Under the pieces are notes generated by a model that was given only the letters and a program-made list of their open reading frames with translations, searched no databases and was not told the DNA's origin. Below, piece by piece: positions 25,569 through 34,400 of a stretch of 64,000 bases of DNA. The first letter of the stretch is position 1, and each line of letters begins with the position of its first letter. Both the position numbers and the translations under genes were made by a program. Source of the stretch: an uncultured bacterium. Lineage in GTDB: Bacteria > Calescibacteriota > Calescibacteriia > Calescibacteriales > Calescibacteriaceae. The DNA is taken from assembly GCA_938036315.1 (NCBI GenBank), contig CALHPK010000011.1:1-64000 (forward strand), given 5' to 3'.

Positions 25569-26369
25569 ATGGAAGTTGTTATAAAACCACCGAGAGCAAG
25601 ATATATCGTTCTTCTTACGAGTATCATCTTGGTCTTTTTTGTGGCCAACAAAGTTTATCTCCATCTTTTCCCCCAAGAACCAACCATTTCAGCTTTATAC
25701 GGTGAGATTGAGATATACGTAGGTGGAGTGTGGGTACCAGCTAAGGCCGGGATGAATATACAAGGAGCAAAGATCAGAATAAAGGAAGGCGGAGCATTAG
25801 CTTTGGGAGATAAAATCATAAAAGCAGAAAAAGATACAGAATTCCAAATCATAGAAAATCAAGTAAAGATTGAGGAAGGAAATATAGTAATCGAAGAAAG
25901 GAAAAAGACAGTAACAGAAAAGTCTCAAGAAACAGAAAGCAAATATACAGAAAAAAAACCAGAAAAAATAGTAATCGAAGAAGCGGAAAAGACAACAACA
26001 GAAAAACCCCAAGAAATAGAAAGTAAATATACAGAAAAAAAACCAGAAAAATCAGAAAGCAGAAGAATAATTAATGTATCCATAGAAAATGCATTATCTT
26101 CAGAGGGTCAAAAGATCCTTAATTCGAAGTACGCAATAATAAAGGTAGAAACAGAAAACATAAACACTCTGGAGATCAATGGTATAATTTACAATTCAGA
26201 TATAGGAAATTTCGAAATAAGTCTGCCCTTGAAAGAAGGAGATAATCATATAGAGATCATCGGACTTGACAAAAATAGGAGGGTTATCGATAGAAAGGTT
26301 GAGACAGTGCATGTTGATACAACTCCGCCCACACTCAATAAAAGTAAAATCAAGATCAGATGGGAATGA
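25569..26369 (+). CDS. Membrane-anchored FecR-like protein with duplicated 28-residue linker
   Basis: I choose ATG 25569, one base after the kinase stop; the ORF track uses TTG 25560. One membrane helix (YIVLLTSIILVFFVANKV) precedes a FecR-like domain (LYGEIEIYVGGVWVPAKAG...IKEGGALALGDKII). Two 28-residue charged repeats (IVIEERKKTVTEKSQETESKYTEKKPEK) come next. The C-terminal Ig-like domain ends VHVDTTPP. It is anchored in the inner membrane and projects outward across the periplasm. The 10-base overlap with the next gene implies coupled expression. Confidence 0.72.
   Translation: MEVVIKPPRARYIVLLTSIILVFFVANKVYLHLFPQEPTISALYGEIEIYVGGVWVPAKAGMNIQGAKIRIKEGGALALGDKIIKAEKDTEFQIIENQVKIEEGNIVIEERKKTVTEKSQETESKYTEKKPEKIVIEEAEKTTTEKPQEIESKYTEKKPEKSESRRIINVSIENALSSEGQKILNSKYAIIKVETENINTLEINGIIYNSDIGNFEISLPLKEGDNHIEIIGLDKNRRVIDRKVETVHVDTTPPTLNKSKIKIRWE
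25884..26051. repeat. 84-bp in-frame tandem duplication (28 residues x 2)
   Basis: Units 25884-25967 and 25968-26051 encode near-identical Lys/Glu/Thr-rich segments of the FecR-like protein, probably a periplasm-spanning linker whose length can vary. Confidence 0.88.
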
Positions 26370-28357
26370 TTACATACTTTTTCTTCTTCTTATTGTCTAA
26401 TACAGAATTGCCAAAATACGATATCTACATAGCAAACAAAGATTTTATATGTAGTGCAGCAGAAGAAACTTTTGCTTTCTGTATCAAGGATGGATTTAAA
26501 TTCCCTTGCAAAGATTTTTCTGCAAGCGTACCATATGAAATTCAAGGTGAGGGAATTTTGAAAGTATTTGTTAGAACACCCACAGATTATATTGATTTCA
26601 GTTTCAAAGAAGACGAAAATTCAATCCAAAAATCCATACCGATAAACTTCTACTGCTTCGAAGAACTAAACCTTGAGCCTAAAATAATTGAGAGAAATAA
26701 GAACTTAAGGATAGAAATTTCTACTAAAATACATCCCGAAAATGTGTCCGGTAAAGTTCTATATGGGAAGATAGCAAATTTGAACCTCTCAAGTAATTCA
26801 ATCATCATAGATTATGAGAAACAATTCAATTATCCCTATAAAGATCTTCTTATCTTATACCTTTCTAAAAGTGGCAAAATATACGTAAGCTTTGTAGAAA
26901 TAATCGTGCCCTCTTACCTATCTATAGAGAGTCAAACAGAACCACTCTCAAAGATAAAGATAATAACAAAATATAGTGAATATTCAGCGAGAGCGGACTC
27001 TAAAGGAAACTTCAGAATAAGATTTAAAGTTTTCCCTGATGAAAAGGAAATCAAAATAAAGGTAGAAGATAGAGCTGGAAATATATCATGGGATAAATTA
27101 GAGCTCAACTTTCCTGAGCGTGAAGTTAAATATCTTGAAGCCATAAGTTTCGAAGACAAAGCATTGTTTCTCACTTACAATATCAAGCATAATACTATAC
27201 AAAATAAACCAGATCTGAAAAAAATCAGCAATCACATTATTGCATTTGTACCAAATAAACCAGGAGAACATTCAGTAGAAATCGATGATAGAAAATTTAA
27301 GTTCGTTAGAAAAAGTATACCGGCATTCCTGACAATATCCTATAGTCCTGCACAAAACCAGATCTATGCTGATGGAACCTCTAAAATTATATTTTCTGCA
27401 AAAATTTCAGATACCTTCGGAGAAGAGTTGCAATTACCTGTGGAGCTCACTCATAACTATGATAAAAACAAAATAGAAATTAAGAAGGAAGAAGGGAAAA
27501 ATGAATTTACCATATCTGTTAAGAAAAAAATAAAAGATGAATTGAAAATAGTTTTTAAGCATGGCTTTCTCAAAGAAGAGATAGATTTCTGGCTTCTCCC
27601 GGGTGTACCATCAGAGATATACGTGGAACTTGACAGAGATTATATTGTAGCTGATGGGGAAGATCAGCTAAAAATTCTGGCTTACGTTCAGGATGCTGGT
27701 GGAAATGTAGTTCCCATAGATGACTTGGGAATCAGCAGTAACATTGGCAAAATAAATAAATCTAAAAAAACCGATGGAACATTTGAAATCACCTACTCTG
27801 CAACATCGAAACAAGAATTGAGCAGTGAGATAGCTTTCAGATTTGAGAATATATCTAAAAGAGTTCCGGTGAGAATCATTCCGAGGCGATTGTTTTTTGA
27901 AGGATCTGCTGGAATAGGTATTATCAACAATCTTGGAAAAGTTTTTGCTCCAGCAATATTTATAAACTTCTCAATGGCTAATCTCCTTTTTGGAAAGTAT
28001 ATTTTTCTGGATTTGCAAGCTGGATACCTTTACGCAAAGGTAGAAACGGTAAGCTTCAATTCTTTATTCATTTCCGGAGGTTCTTCCTATGAGCTTTGGT
28101 CCGCAAGAGTAGGAATTGGAGGCTCACTTTTCCTGCACTCAGCAAGTTCAGAACATCACAGCGGGAAAATAACAGAAAACTTTTACCAGGTGGCTCCATA
28201 CATCAGATTGGGATATATCTTAGGATCAAAAAAACATAAGATTTTCCCACATATCTCTGTATTATTCCCGATAAGCAAAAAAGAAGAAGGTTTAATTCAA
28301 GTTGAAAACTCTTTTGAAAACATAATGCTTTTAACAAGCTATATACTTGAATTTTGA
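26360..28357 (+). CDS. Exported protein with invasin-type Ig domains and C-terminal barrel
   Basis: The 665-residue protein begins with a short hydrophobic signal (MITYFFFFLLSN). Residues ~320-510 contain two Big_1/invasin-like domains, each with an ADG(T/E) element (QNQIYADGTSKIIFSA; DYIVADGEDQLKILAYV). After ~515 the sequence becomes strand-like (FFEGSAGIGIINN...LFLDLQAGYLY...) and ends ILLTSYILEF-like with a terminal Phe, suggesting an outer-membrane barrel. It could be the outer-membrane partner of the FecR-like protein and kinase encoded immediately upstream. Function is unknown. Confidence 0.7.
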   Translation: MGMITYFFFFLLSNTELPKYDIYIANKDFICSAAEETFAFCIKDGFKFPCKDFSASVPYEIQGEGILKVFVRTPTDYIDFSFKEDENSIQKSIPINFYCFEELNLEPKIIERNKNLRIEISTKIHPENVSGKVLYGKIANLNLSSNSIIIDYEKQFNYPYKDLLILYLSKSGKIYVSFVEIIVPSYLSIESQTEPLSKIKIITKYSEYSARADSKGNFRIRFKVFPDEKEIKIKVEDRAGNISWDKLELNFPEREVKYLEAISFEDKALFLTYNIKHNTIQNKPDLKKISNHIIAFVPNKPGEHSVEIDDRKFKFVRKSIPAFLTISYSPAQNQIYADGTSKIIFSAKISDTFGEELQLPVELTHNYDKNKIEIKKEEGKNEFTISVKKKIKDELKIVFKHGFLKEEIDFWLLPGVPSEIYVELDRDYIVADGEDQLKILAYVQDAGGNVVPIDDLGISSNIGKINKSKKTDGTFEITYSATSKQELSSEIAFRFENISKRVPVRIIPRRLFFEGSAGIGIINNLGKVFAPAIFINFSMANLLFGKYIFLDLQAGYLYAKVETVSFNSLFISGGSSYELWSARVGIGGSLFLHSASSEHHSGKITENFYQVAPYIRLGYILGSKKHKIFPHISVLFPISKKEEGLIQVENSFENIMLLTSYILEF

Positions 28358-28465
28358 AAGGTTACAACTTTTGTATATATTCTTATCTAAACCATGATAT
28401 CCAAAATTTCCTAGCTAAGAACAATTTCAATTAATAAAAATGTTTAAATTTACTACGGCTATATT

Positions 28466-30085
28466 ATGAGGAAATCCAAAGTAGTAATCATAGGGATCAG
28501 TAATAGTATTGTAGATGACGTTATTAATTTACTTGGAGGGAGTTATGATATAGAAATCAGGTCTAAACACACCGAAGAATTTTCTCTAAAAGATTGTGAT
28601 ATAGTTCTTGCGGGAGCAAATACTGAAGGTCTTCCAGCAGTAGAAATTTCTGAAACACTCAGGACTCTAAAGAAAGATATCCCTGTAATAGCTATATCAG
28701 AATCGGATATCAAAGATAGCTCGTTAATATTCTCCGCAATAAAATCAGGGGTTGCGGATTGGATAAATAAGGATGAGCTTTACAAGATCAGACCAATTGT
28801 AGAACGCGAGATTCTCAGAGCAAAAGAGAGAAAAATAATGAAATGGAATCTCGAATTTGTAAGGGAACATAGCTTGCTAGACCTGCCGAATATCACAAAA
28901 TTCCAAAGGGAACTAGATAAACTTATAAAAAGAAGCAATATCTCAATAGCAGTAGCACTCATCGATATAAGTTTCCCTATATCTGAAATTCAGGAACAAG
29001 ATGATACAGTAGTGATAGCAAAAATTTCCGACTCAATTCTGCAGAACCTAGATTCATCGGATCTTATTGCCCACATAGCGGGAAGAAGATTTGCGATTGC
29101 GACTGAAAATATCAAAGATATAAGCTTAAAGTTACAGTCCATCAGAGAATCGATAAATTCAGCAATAACTATTCCTTTCTACATGAATGCCGGAATAAGT
29201 CTTTTTCCTGCTGATGGAAGTGATTCACAAACTCTTATCAAAAACGCAGAGGTAGCTCTTATAAGATCTAAAGATAGGAAAGGTGATAGCTTTCTATTCT
29301 ATAGAGCAGAAATGAAAGAAAAGATGGATGAAATCATAAAAATTGTAAACAAACTTATAAAATTTGACAGTGGAGGTGAACATTGTCTTTTCTACCAACC
29401 CATCATTGACATAAAGAGAAAAGATACTTTTGGATATGAGGCACTGCTGAGAATAATAAGTCCTGATCTACCAAATATTTCAATAGCTCAAGTATTAGAG
29501 CTGGCTTATGAATCAGACATAATTTTTAAAATTGAAAGATGGGTTCTTCATAACGCATGCGCACAGGCCAAAAGATGGACATCACCTACAATAGCCCCTA
29601 AAATATCTGTTAATATCTCGGCAAAGAGCATATGTTATGGTAATATAAGCAAAATGATAAAAGATACTCTATCAGAAACCAGACTCGATCCAGAACAGCT
29701 TATCATAGAAGTAACCGAAAGCGTTATCTTAGAAAACATCAAAGATAGCAAAGAAGAACTCAAAAAAATAAAGGATCTTGGAGTCAATATAGCAATAGAT
29801 GACTTTGGAAGCAAATACAATAGCATAAAATATCTTAAACATCTACCTTCAGATTATATCAAAATTAGCAACGAGATTTTACACGATGTACCAGAATCGG
29901 AGCCAGATAGTGTAATAATTTCTGCAATGATAGAGCTTTTCCACAGGCTTGGAAAGTTCTTAATAGCAGAAGGAGTTGAAAGAGAAGAACAATTCGAATT
30001 CCTTAAAAAAGAAGGATGTAATTACGCTCAGGGTTTTCTCTTCTCTAAACCTTTACCTCCAGACGAAATACAAAAGTTTCATTAA
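28466..30085 (+). CDS. REC-GGDEF-EAL protein, probable c-di-GMP phosphodiesterase
   Basis: The 539-residue protein has three domains. Residues 1-120 are receiver-like, but the phospho-Asp position reads CDIVLAGANTEG, so phosphorylation is unlikely. Residues ~130-285 are GGDEF-like, but the active loop is IAGRRF rather than GGDEF, so it should not make c-di-GMP. Residues ~300-535 form an EAL domain with FGYEALLRI, VNISAKS, EVTES, DDFG, EGVE and QGFLFSKP intact. One deviation is KIS where KID is usual. Net activity is predicted to be c-di-GMP hydrolysis. Confidence 0.9.
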   Translation: MRKSKVVIIGISNSIVDDVINLLGGSYDIEIRSKHTEEFSLKDCDIVLAGANTEGLPAVEISETLRTLKKDIPVIAISESDIKDSSLIFSAIKSGVADWINKDELYKIRPIVEREILRAKERKIMKWNLEFVREHSLLDLPNITKFQRELDKLIKRSNISIAVALIDISFPISEIQEQDDTVVIAKISDSILQNLDSSDLIAHIAGRRFAIATENIKDISLKLQSIRESINSAITIPFYMNAGISLFPADGSDSQTLIKNAEVALIRSKDRKGDSFLFYRAEMKEKMDEIIKIVNKLIKFDSGGEHCLFYQPIIDIKRKDTFGYEALLRIISPDLPNISIAQVLELAYESDIIFKIERWVLHNACAQAKRWTSPTIAPKISVNISAKSICYGNISKMIKDTLSETRLDPEQLIIEVTESVILENIKDSKEELKKIKDLGVNIAIDDFGSKYNSIKYLKHLPSDYIKISNEILHDVPESEPDSVIISAMIELFHRLGKFLIAEGVEREEQFEFLKKEGCNYAQGFLFSKPLPPDEIQKFH

Positions 30086-30188
30086 CCCTATAATTACTAA
30101 AGCAAAAGTTAATACAATAAAAATAAAGGTAATGGCAATGAATAATAAATAAATAATAATAAAATTAAAATAAATAAATAAAAATAAA

Positions 30189-30923
30189 ATGCAAAGTAAA
30201 GAAGCCCGAATGGAAGAAAAGGAAAGCGAGATAAGTAGACTTGCTGAGGTTGGACTTATGACTCCATCAATAATACATGATATCAGGGGATACCTTGCAG
30301 TCATAAAAGCTTATGCTCAACTTGGTCTGAAGGACTTTGATCATGAAAGGATGCTGTCAAGATTTGGGAAAATAGTTCAAACAGTAAATTCAATTGAGGA
30401 GCTGATAGAAATTTTTAGAAGCTTTTACATAAAAGGAGAGGTTGTAAAGAGAGAAGTTAAAATTTCAGAAATTACTGAGGAAGCGTTATCAGTAAACTCT
30501 CCAAGATTAGGAGCGGTGACGCTTGTAAAAGATATTGAGGATTTTAGTTTGCAGGCGAATAAAATTCTGCTGAGGCAGGCAATTGCTAATCTCATTTCAA
30601 ATGCTCTGGACGCCGTTGAAAATTCCCAAGAAAAAATCATAGGTATAAAAACTCGGAAAAAAACAAATGAAGGATTCATATGGATATTTGATTCGGGAGA
30701 CGGGATCCCCCCTGAGATCGAAGAGAAAATTTTTTCTCCCTTCTTTACAACGAAAGAAAAAGGGACAGGACTCGGGTTACACATTGCAAAGAAAGTAATA
30801 GATGCTCACGGTGGCGAGATAAAAATCTGCAAGGATTTTCAGGAGAATTTTCCTAAAATAAATAGCAAAAACAGTAACATAATAAAGACAGCTTTTGAAA
30901 TAAAACTTCCTTTAAGGAGGTAA
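30189..30923 (+). CDS. Cytoplasmic histidine kinase
   Basis: The 244-residue protein has no membrane segment. It carries HisKA (MTPSIIHDIRGYLAVIKAY, His ~residue 36) and an ATPase domain (NLISNALDAVENS, DSGDGIPPEI, FSPFFTTKEKGTGLGLHIAKK). Sensing must come from a partner or ligand, since there is no separate sensor domain. The response regulator follows after 3 bases, so this is a standard two-component pair. Confidence 0.92.
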   Translation: MQSKEARMEEKESEISRLAEVGLMTPSIIHDIRGYLAVIKAYAQLGLKDFDHERMLSRFGKIVQTVNSIEELIEIFRSFYIKGEVVKREVKISEITEEALSVNSPRLGAVTLVKDIEDFSLQANKILLRQAIANLISNALDAVENSQEKIIGIKTRKKTNEGFIWIFDSGDGIPPEIEEKIFSPFFTTKEKGTGLGLHIAKKVIDAHGGEIKICKDFQENFPKINSKNSNIIKTAFEIKLPLRR

Positions 30924-30926
30924 TAT

Positions 30927-31382
30927 ATGAGCGACGACAAAATTCTTATAGTTGATGACGAGCCCGATGTCGCGGAAGTTCTCAATGAAATTTGCACTAT
31001 GGAAGGGTTCAAAACAGATTATGCAAAAACTGGGGAGGAAGGACTTTTGAAGCTCCAGAAAGATGATAATATAAAAGTGGTCTTGCTTGACAAAAACCTC
31101 CCTGGTATTTCAGGTCTTGAGTTTATAAAAAGGGCAAAAAATGATCTGAAGCACTTTGCACAGATAATTTTGGTCACAGGGTATCCATCTGCAGAAGCCT
31201 TCAGAGAAGCAATTAAATCAGGAGCATATACATGTATCACCAAACCGTTTGATGTTGATGAGATATCAAGAGTAATAAAAGATGCCCTAAAGCATTATGA
31301 AAGGGCAAAACAACTCAGACAAGTCGTAATAAGAGATGAAGAAAAAGCTCTAAAGGAGTCTCTTGCCAGACTAAAAAGCTAA
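30927..31382 (+). CDS. Single-domain response regulator with helical tail
   Basis: The 151-residue protein has a complete receiver: acidic pocket VDDEPD, phospho-Asp in LLDKNLPG, Thr in VTGYPS and Lys in TKPFD. A ~35-residue charged helical tail (YERAKQLRQVVIRDEEKALKE) replaces an output domain. It probably acts by protein-protein contact, perhaps on the neighbouring EAL protein. A strong AAGGAGGT precedes the ATG. Confidence 0.94.
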   Translation: MSDDKILIVDDEPDVAEVLNEICTMEGFKTDYAKTGEEGLLKLQKDDNIKVVLLDKNLPGISGLEFIKRAKNDLKHFAQIILVTGYPSAEAFREAIKSGAYTCITKPFDVDEISRVIKDALKHYERAKQLRQVVIRDEEKALKESLARLKS

Positions 31383-31478
31383 CCTACAAGATCCCTCCAC
31401 ACCTGCAAATCACTCTTAGCATACAAGACCTAAAATAATGCTTAATTTATATAAGGGAAGTATATAAGAGATATTACA

Positions 31479-34400
31479 ATGTACAAGTTTATAAAAAGGA
31501 GCTCGCTTTCATATCTGATTCAACTATATCTGATCCAATTTATTTTAACCTTAACAACCTGCAAAAGAACTGATATTTCACCCAAGATAGAAAAGGTAAT
31601 ACCTGATTTCGCCTGGACAGGTCAAGAAACCCAAGTTCTAATCATAGGAAACAATTTCATCCCAGCGGTTAAAGTAAAGGGCAAAGAAGCAAAAACGGAA
31701 GAAATCCCCCCACTGGTAAAGCTCGGAGATACAGAGCTAAAAATTCTTTCCTTTTCTGAAAGCAAACTAGAGGTGGTTGTACCACCTAAAAAAATTCCGG
31801 GCGAGTATAAGCTTAGGGTTGAGCTTGCAAACAAGGAATCTGCTTCTACAAAATTCAGAATAACAAGGCTACCCAAACCTTATGTAAAGGCAATAACACC
31901 CACCACTATATCAAATAGCAGTGACACAGAAGTTACAATAATAGGTGAAGGTTTTATCGAGATAAGCGAAATCATACTAATAAGCGATTCAGGAGAAACA
32001 ATATCTATAAAAGATTTTAGCTCCTCTTCAACTTCGTTAAGCTTTAAAGTTCCAAAAAAATTTAAAGCTGGAAGTTACAAAGCTATAGTAAAAAATACCG
32101 AGGGTATAACCTCAGAACTCACAGGTGAAGCAATCAAAGTCCTGAAAGGTTCATCACTAAAGGTAAGCACCCAATACAAACTAGATCCATCAACAGGAAA
32201 AATCACTCTGATTTTCAATATTACAAACGAAGGTGAAGTCACAGCCGAGAATATAGATATACAAATAAAATCACAAAATAACACACTCAAAAAAGTAAAC
32301 CTAAGTGAAGTTCCGGGAGGTCAAACAAAAGAAATCTCGGTAGAAATTGAAATAGATGAATCAACACAAATCCTGTACAGCATAAAATTTGAAGACTCTC
32401 TGAACCCTGCCGAACTCTATGAATCCGGAGAGGTAAGCATATGTAAAAATAAGTGGTACAAAGACACCGATGGAGATGGATATGGTAACTCTGACGAAAT
32501 ACTCTACTCCTGCGATAGACCCTCAGGTTACACTCAAAACAACCTTGATTGTAATGACTCAGATAGCAAAATAAACCCAGAAACAGTATGGTTCAAAGAC
32601 CAAGATTCAGATGGATATTCTGACAGCACAACTTACATCGGATGCCAAAATCCCACAGGATACATACTGACCCCACTAAGTCTGGATGACTGCAACGATT
32701 CTGACCCCAATATGAATCCCCAAACCCGCTGGTACATTGACCGCGATGCAGATGGGTACTTCGGCTCATATATTACGCAATGTACTCCCCCAACAATGCA
32801 AGGAAACGTCACGTACATTGCAAAACCACTGGACGATTGCGATGACAACAACCCCAACATAAACCCCAACACTTTATGGTTCAAGGACCAAGACGGAGAT
32901 GGATACTCAGATGGAACAAAGCTAAAGCAGTGCCAAAGACCTGTGGGATTCAAGCTCCCGGCAGAACTTAAAGCAGAATCAGGTGATTGCGATGACACAA
33001 ACCCAGCGCTAAATCCAGAAACAGTCTGGTTCAAGGATCAGGATGGAGACGGATATTCTGACGGGGTAACTTCTAATCAGTGCTTAAGACCCCCTGGCTT
33101 CAAATTATCATCCGAACTTATATCTACATCTGGAGATTGTAACGACGGAAACCCAAAAGAAAAGCCGGGACAAGTCTGGTTCAAAGATCAAGACAATGAT
33201 TCATACTCCGATGGAACTACACAAGTTCAGTGCCCAAGACCTTCAGGATTTAAGCTTCAGGAGGAGCTTGTATCCACTACTGGTGATTGTGATGATTCAG
33301 ATAATTCGGTTCACCCCAATGCTTCCTTGGATTGCAACGATAATAAAGATAACAACTGTGATGGAAAAATTGAAACCTGGGCATATACTGATCTAGATGG
33401 GGATAGATACGCACCTTCCCCAGTATCCGTGTGCGTGGATGTAGTTCCATTCCCAGGACAAATAACAGTAGGTTATGAACTCGGAACTAATGACTGTGAT
33501 GATTCAAATAAAGATATAAATCCAGAAACAGCTTGGTTTAAGGATACAGACAACGATGGATACTCAGACGGCACAACTCAGGTCCAGTGTCCCCAACCCC
33601 CCGGGTATAAACTGCCCGGAGAACTTATAGCAACATCTGGAGATTGTAATGATAGCAACGCCTCTATATACCCTGGAGCTCCTCTGAATTGCAACAACGG
33701 ACAAGATAATGATTGCTCTGGACAGGTTGAAACCTGGTTCTGGCAAGATCAAGATTCAGATACTTGGACAACATCGGTTTCTATCTGTGCAAATACAATG
33801 CCTGAAGGGTTTACCTCTGTTTCAAAGCCCACTGATTGTGATGATAATAACGCCTCTATATACCCTGGTGCTCCTCTGAATTGCAACAATGGAAAAGATA
33901 ATGATTGCTCCGGACATATTGAAACTTGGTTCTGGCAAGATCAGGATTCAGATACTTGGACAACATCGGTTTCTATCTGCGCAAATACAATGCCTGTGGG
34001 GTTTACCTCTGTTTCAAAGCCCACTGATTGTGATGACCTTAATCCGGATGTAAATCCGGGAACTATCTGGTTCAAGGATGCAGACTTTGATAATTACTAT
34101 CCTGTGGGAGGTTCGCAGGTCTCCTGCACTGACCCCTACCCTGAGAACTCTACATATGCTGTTTTATCTCCTGGAGATTGTGATGATAACAACCCAAGCA
34201 TAAACCCTGGTGCTTCTGAAGTTTGTAACGGAATAGATGATAACTGTAATCTCTTAGTTGATGAAGGTTGTGGACTGCCACCCTGTCCAACTTCAATAGT
34301 TGTTTCATCGTATTTGGCAACTGCAACAGGTAGAGTAGACGTGTTTATAACATGGAATGACATAGCTACAAACGAACAAGGCTTTGTTGTAGAAAAGAGC

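Noticed and set aside
30100-30188. AT-rich tract before the second histidine kinase as a possible origin or DNA-unwinding element
   Set aside because: No DnaA-box cluster or dnaA/dnaN genes are nearby; it appears to be simple AAT/AAAT slippage.
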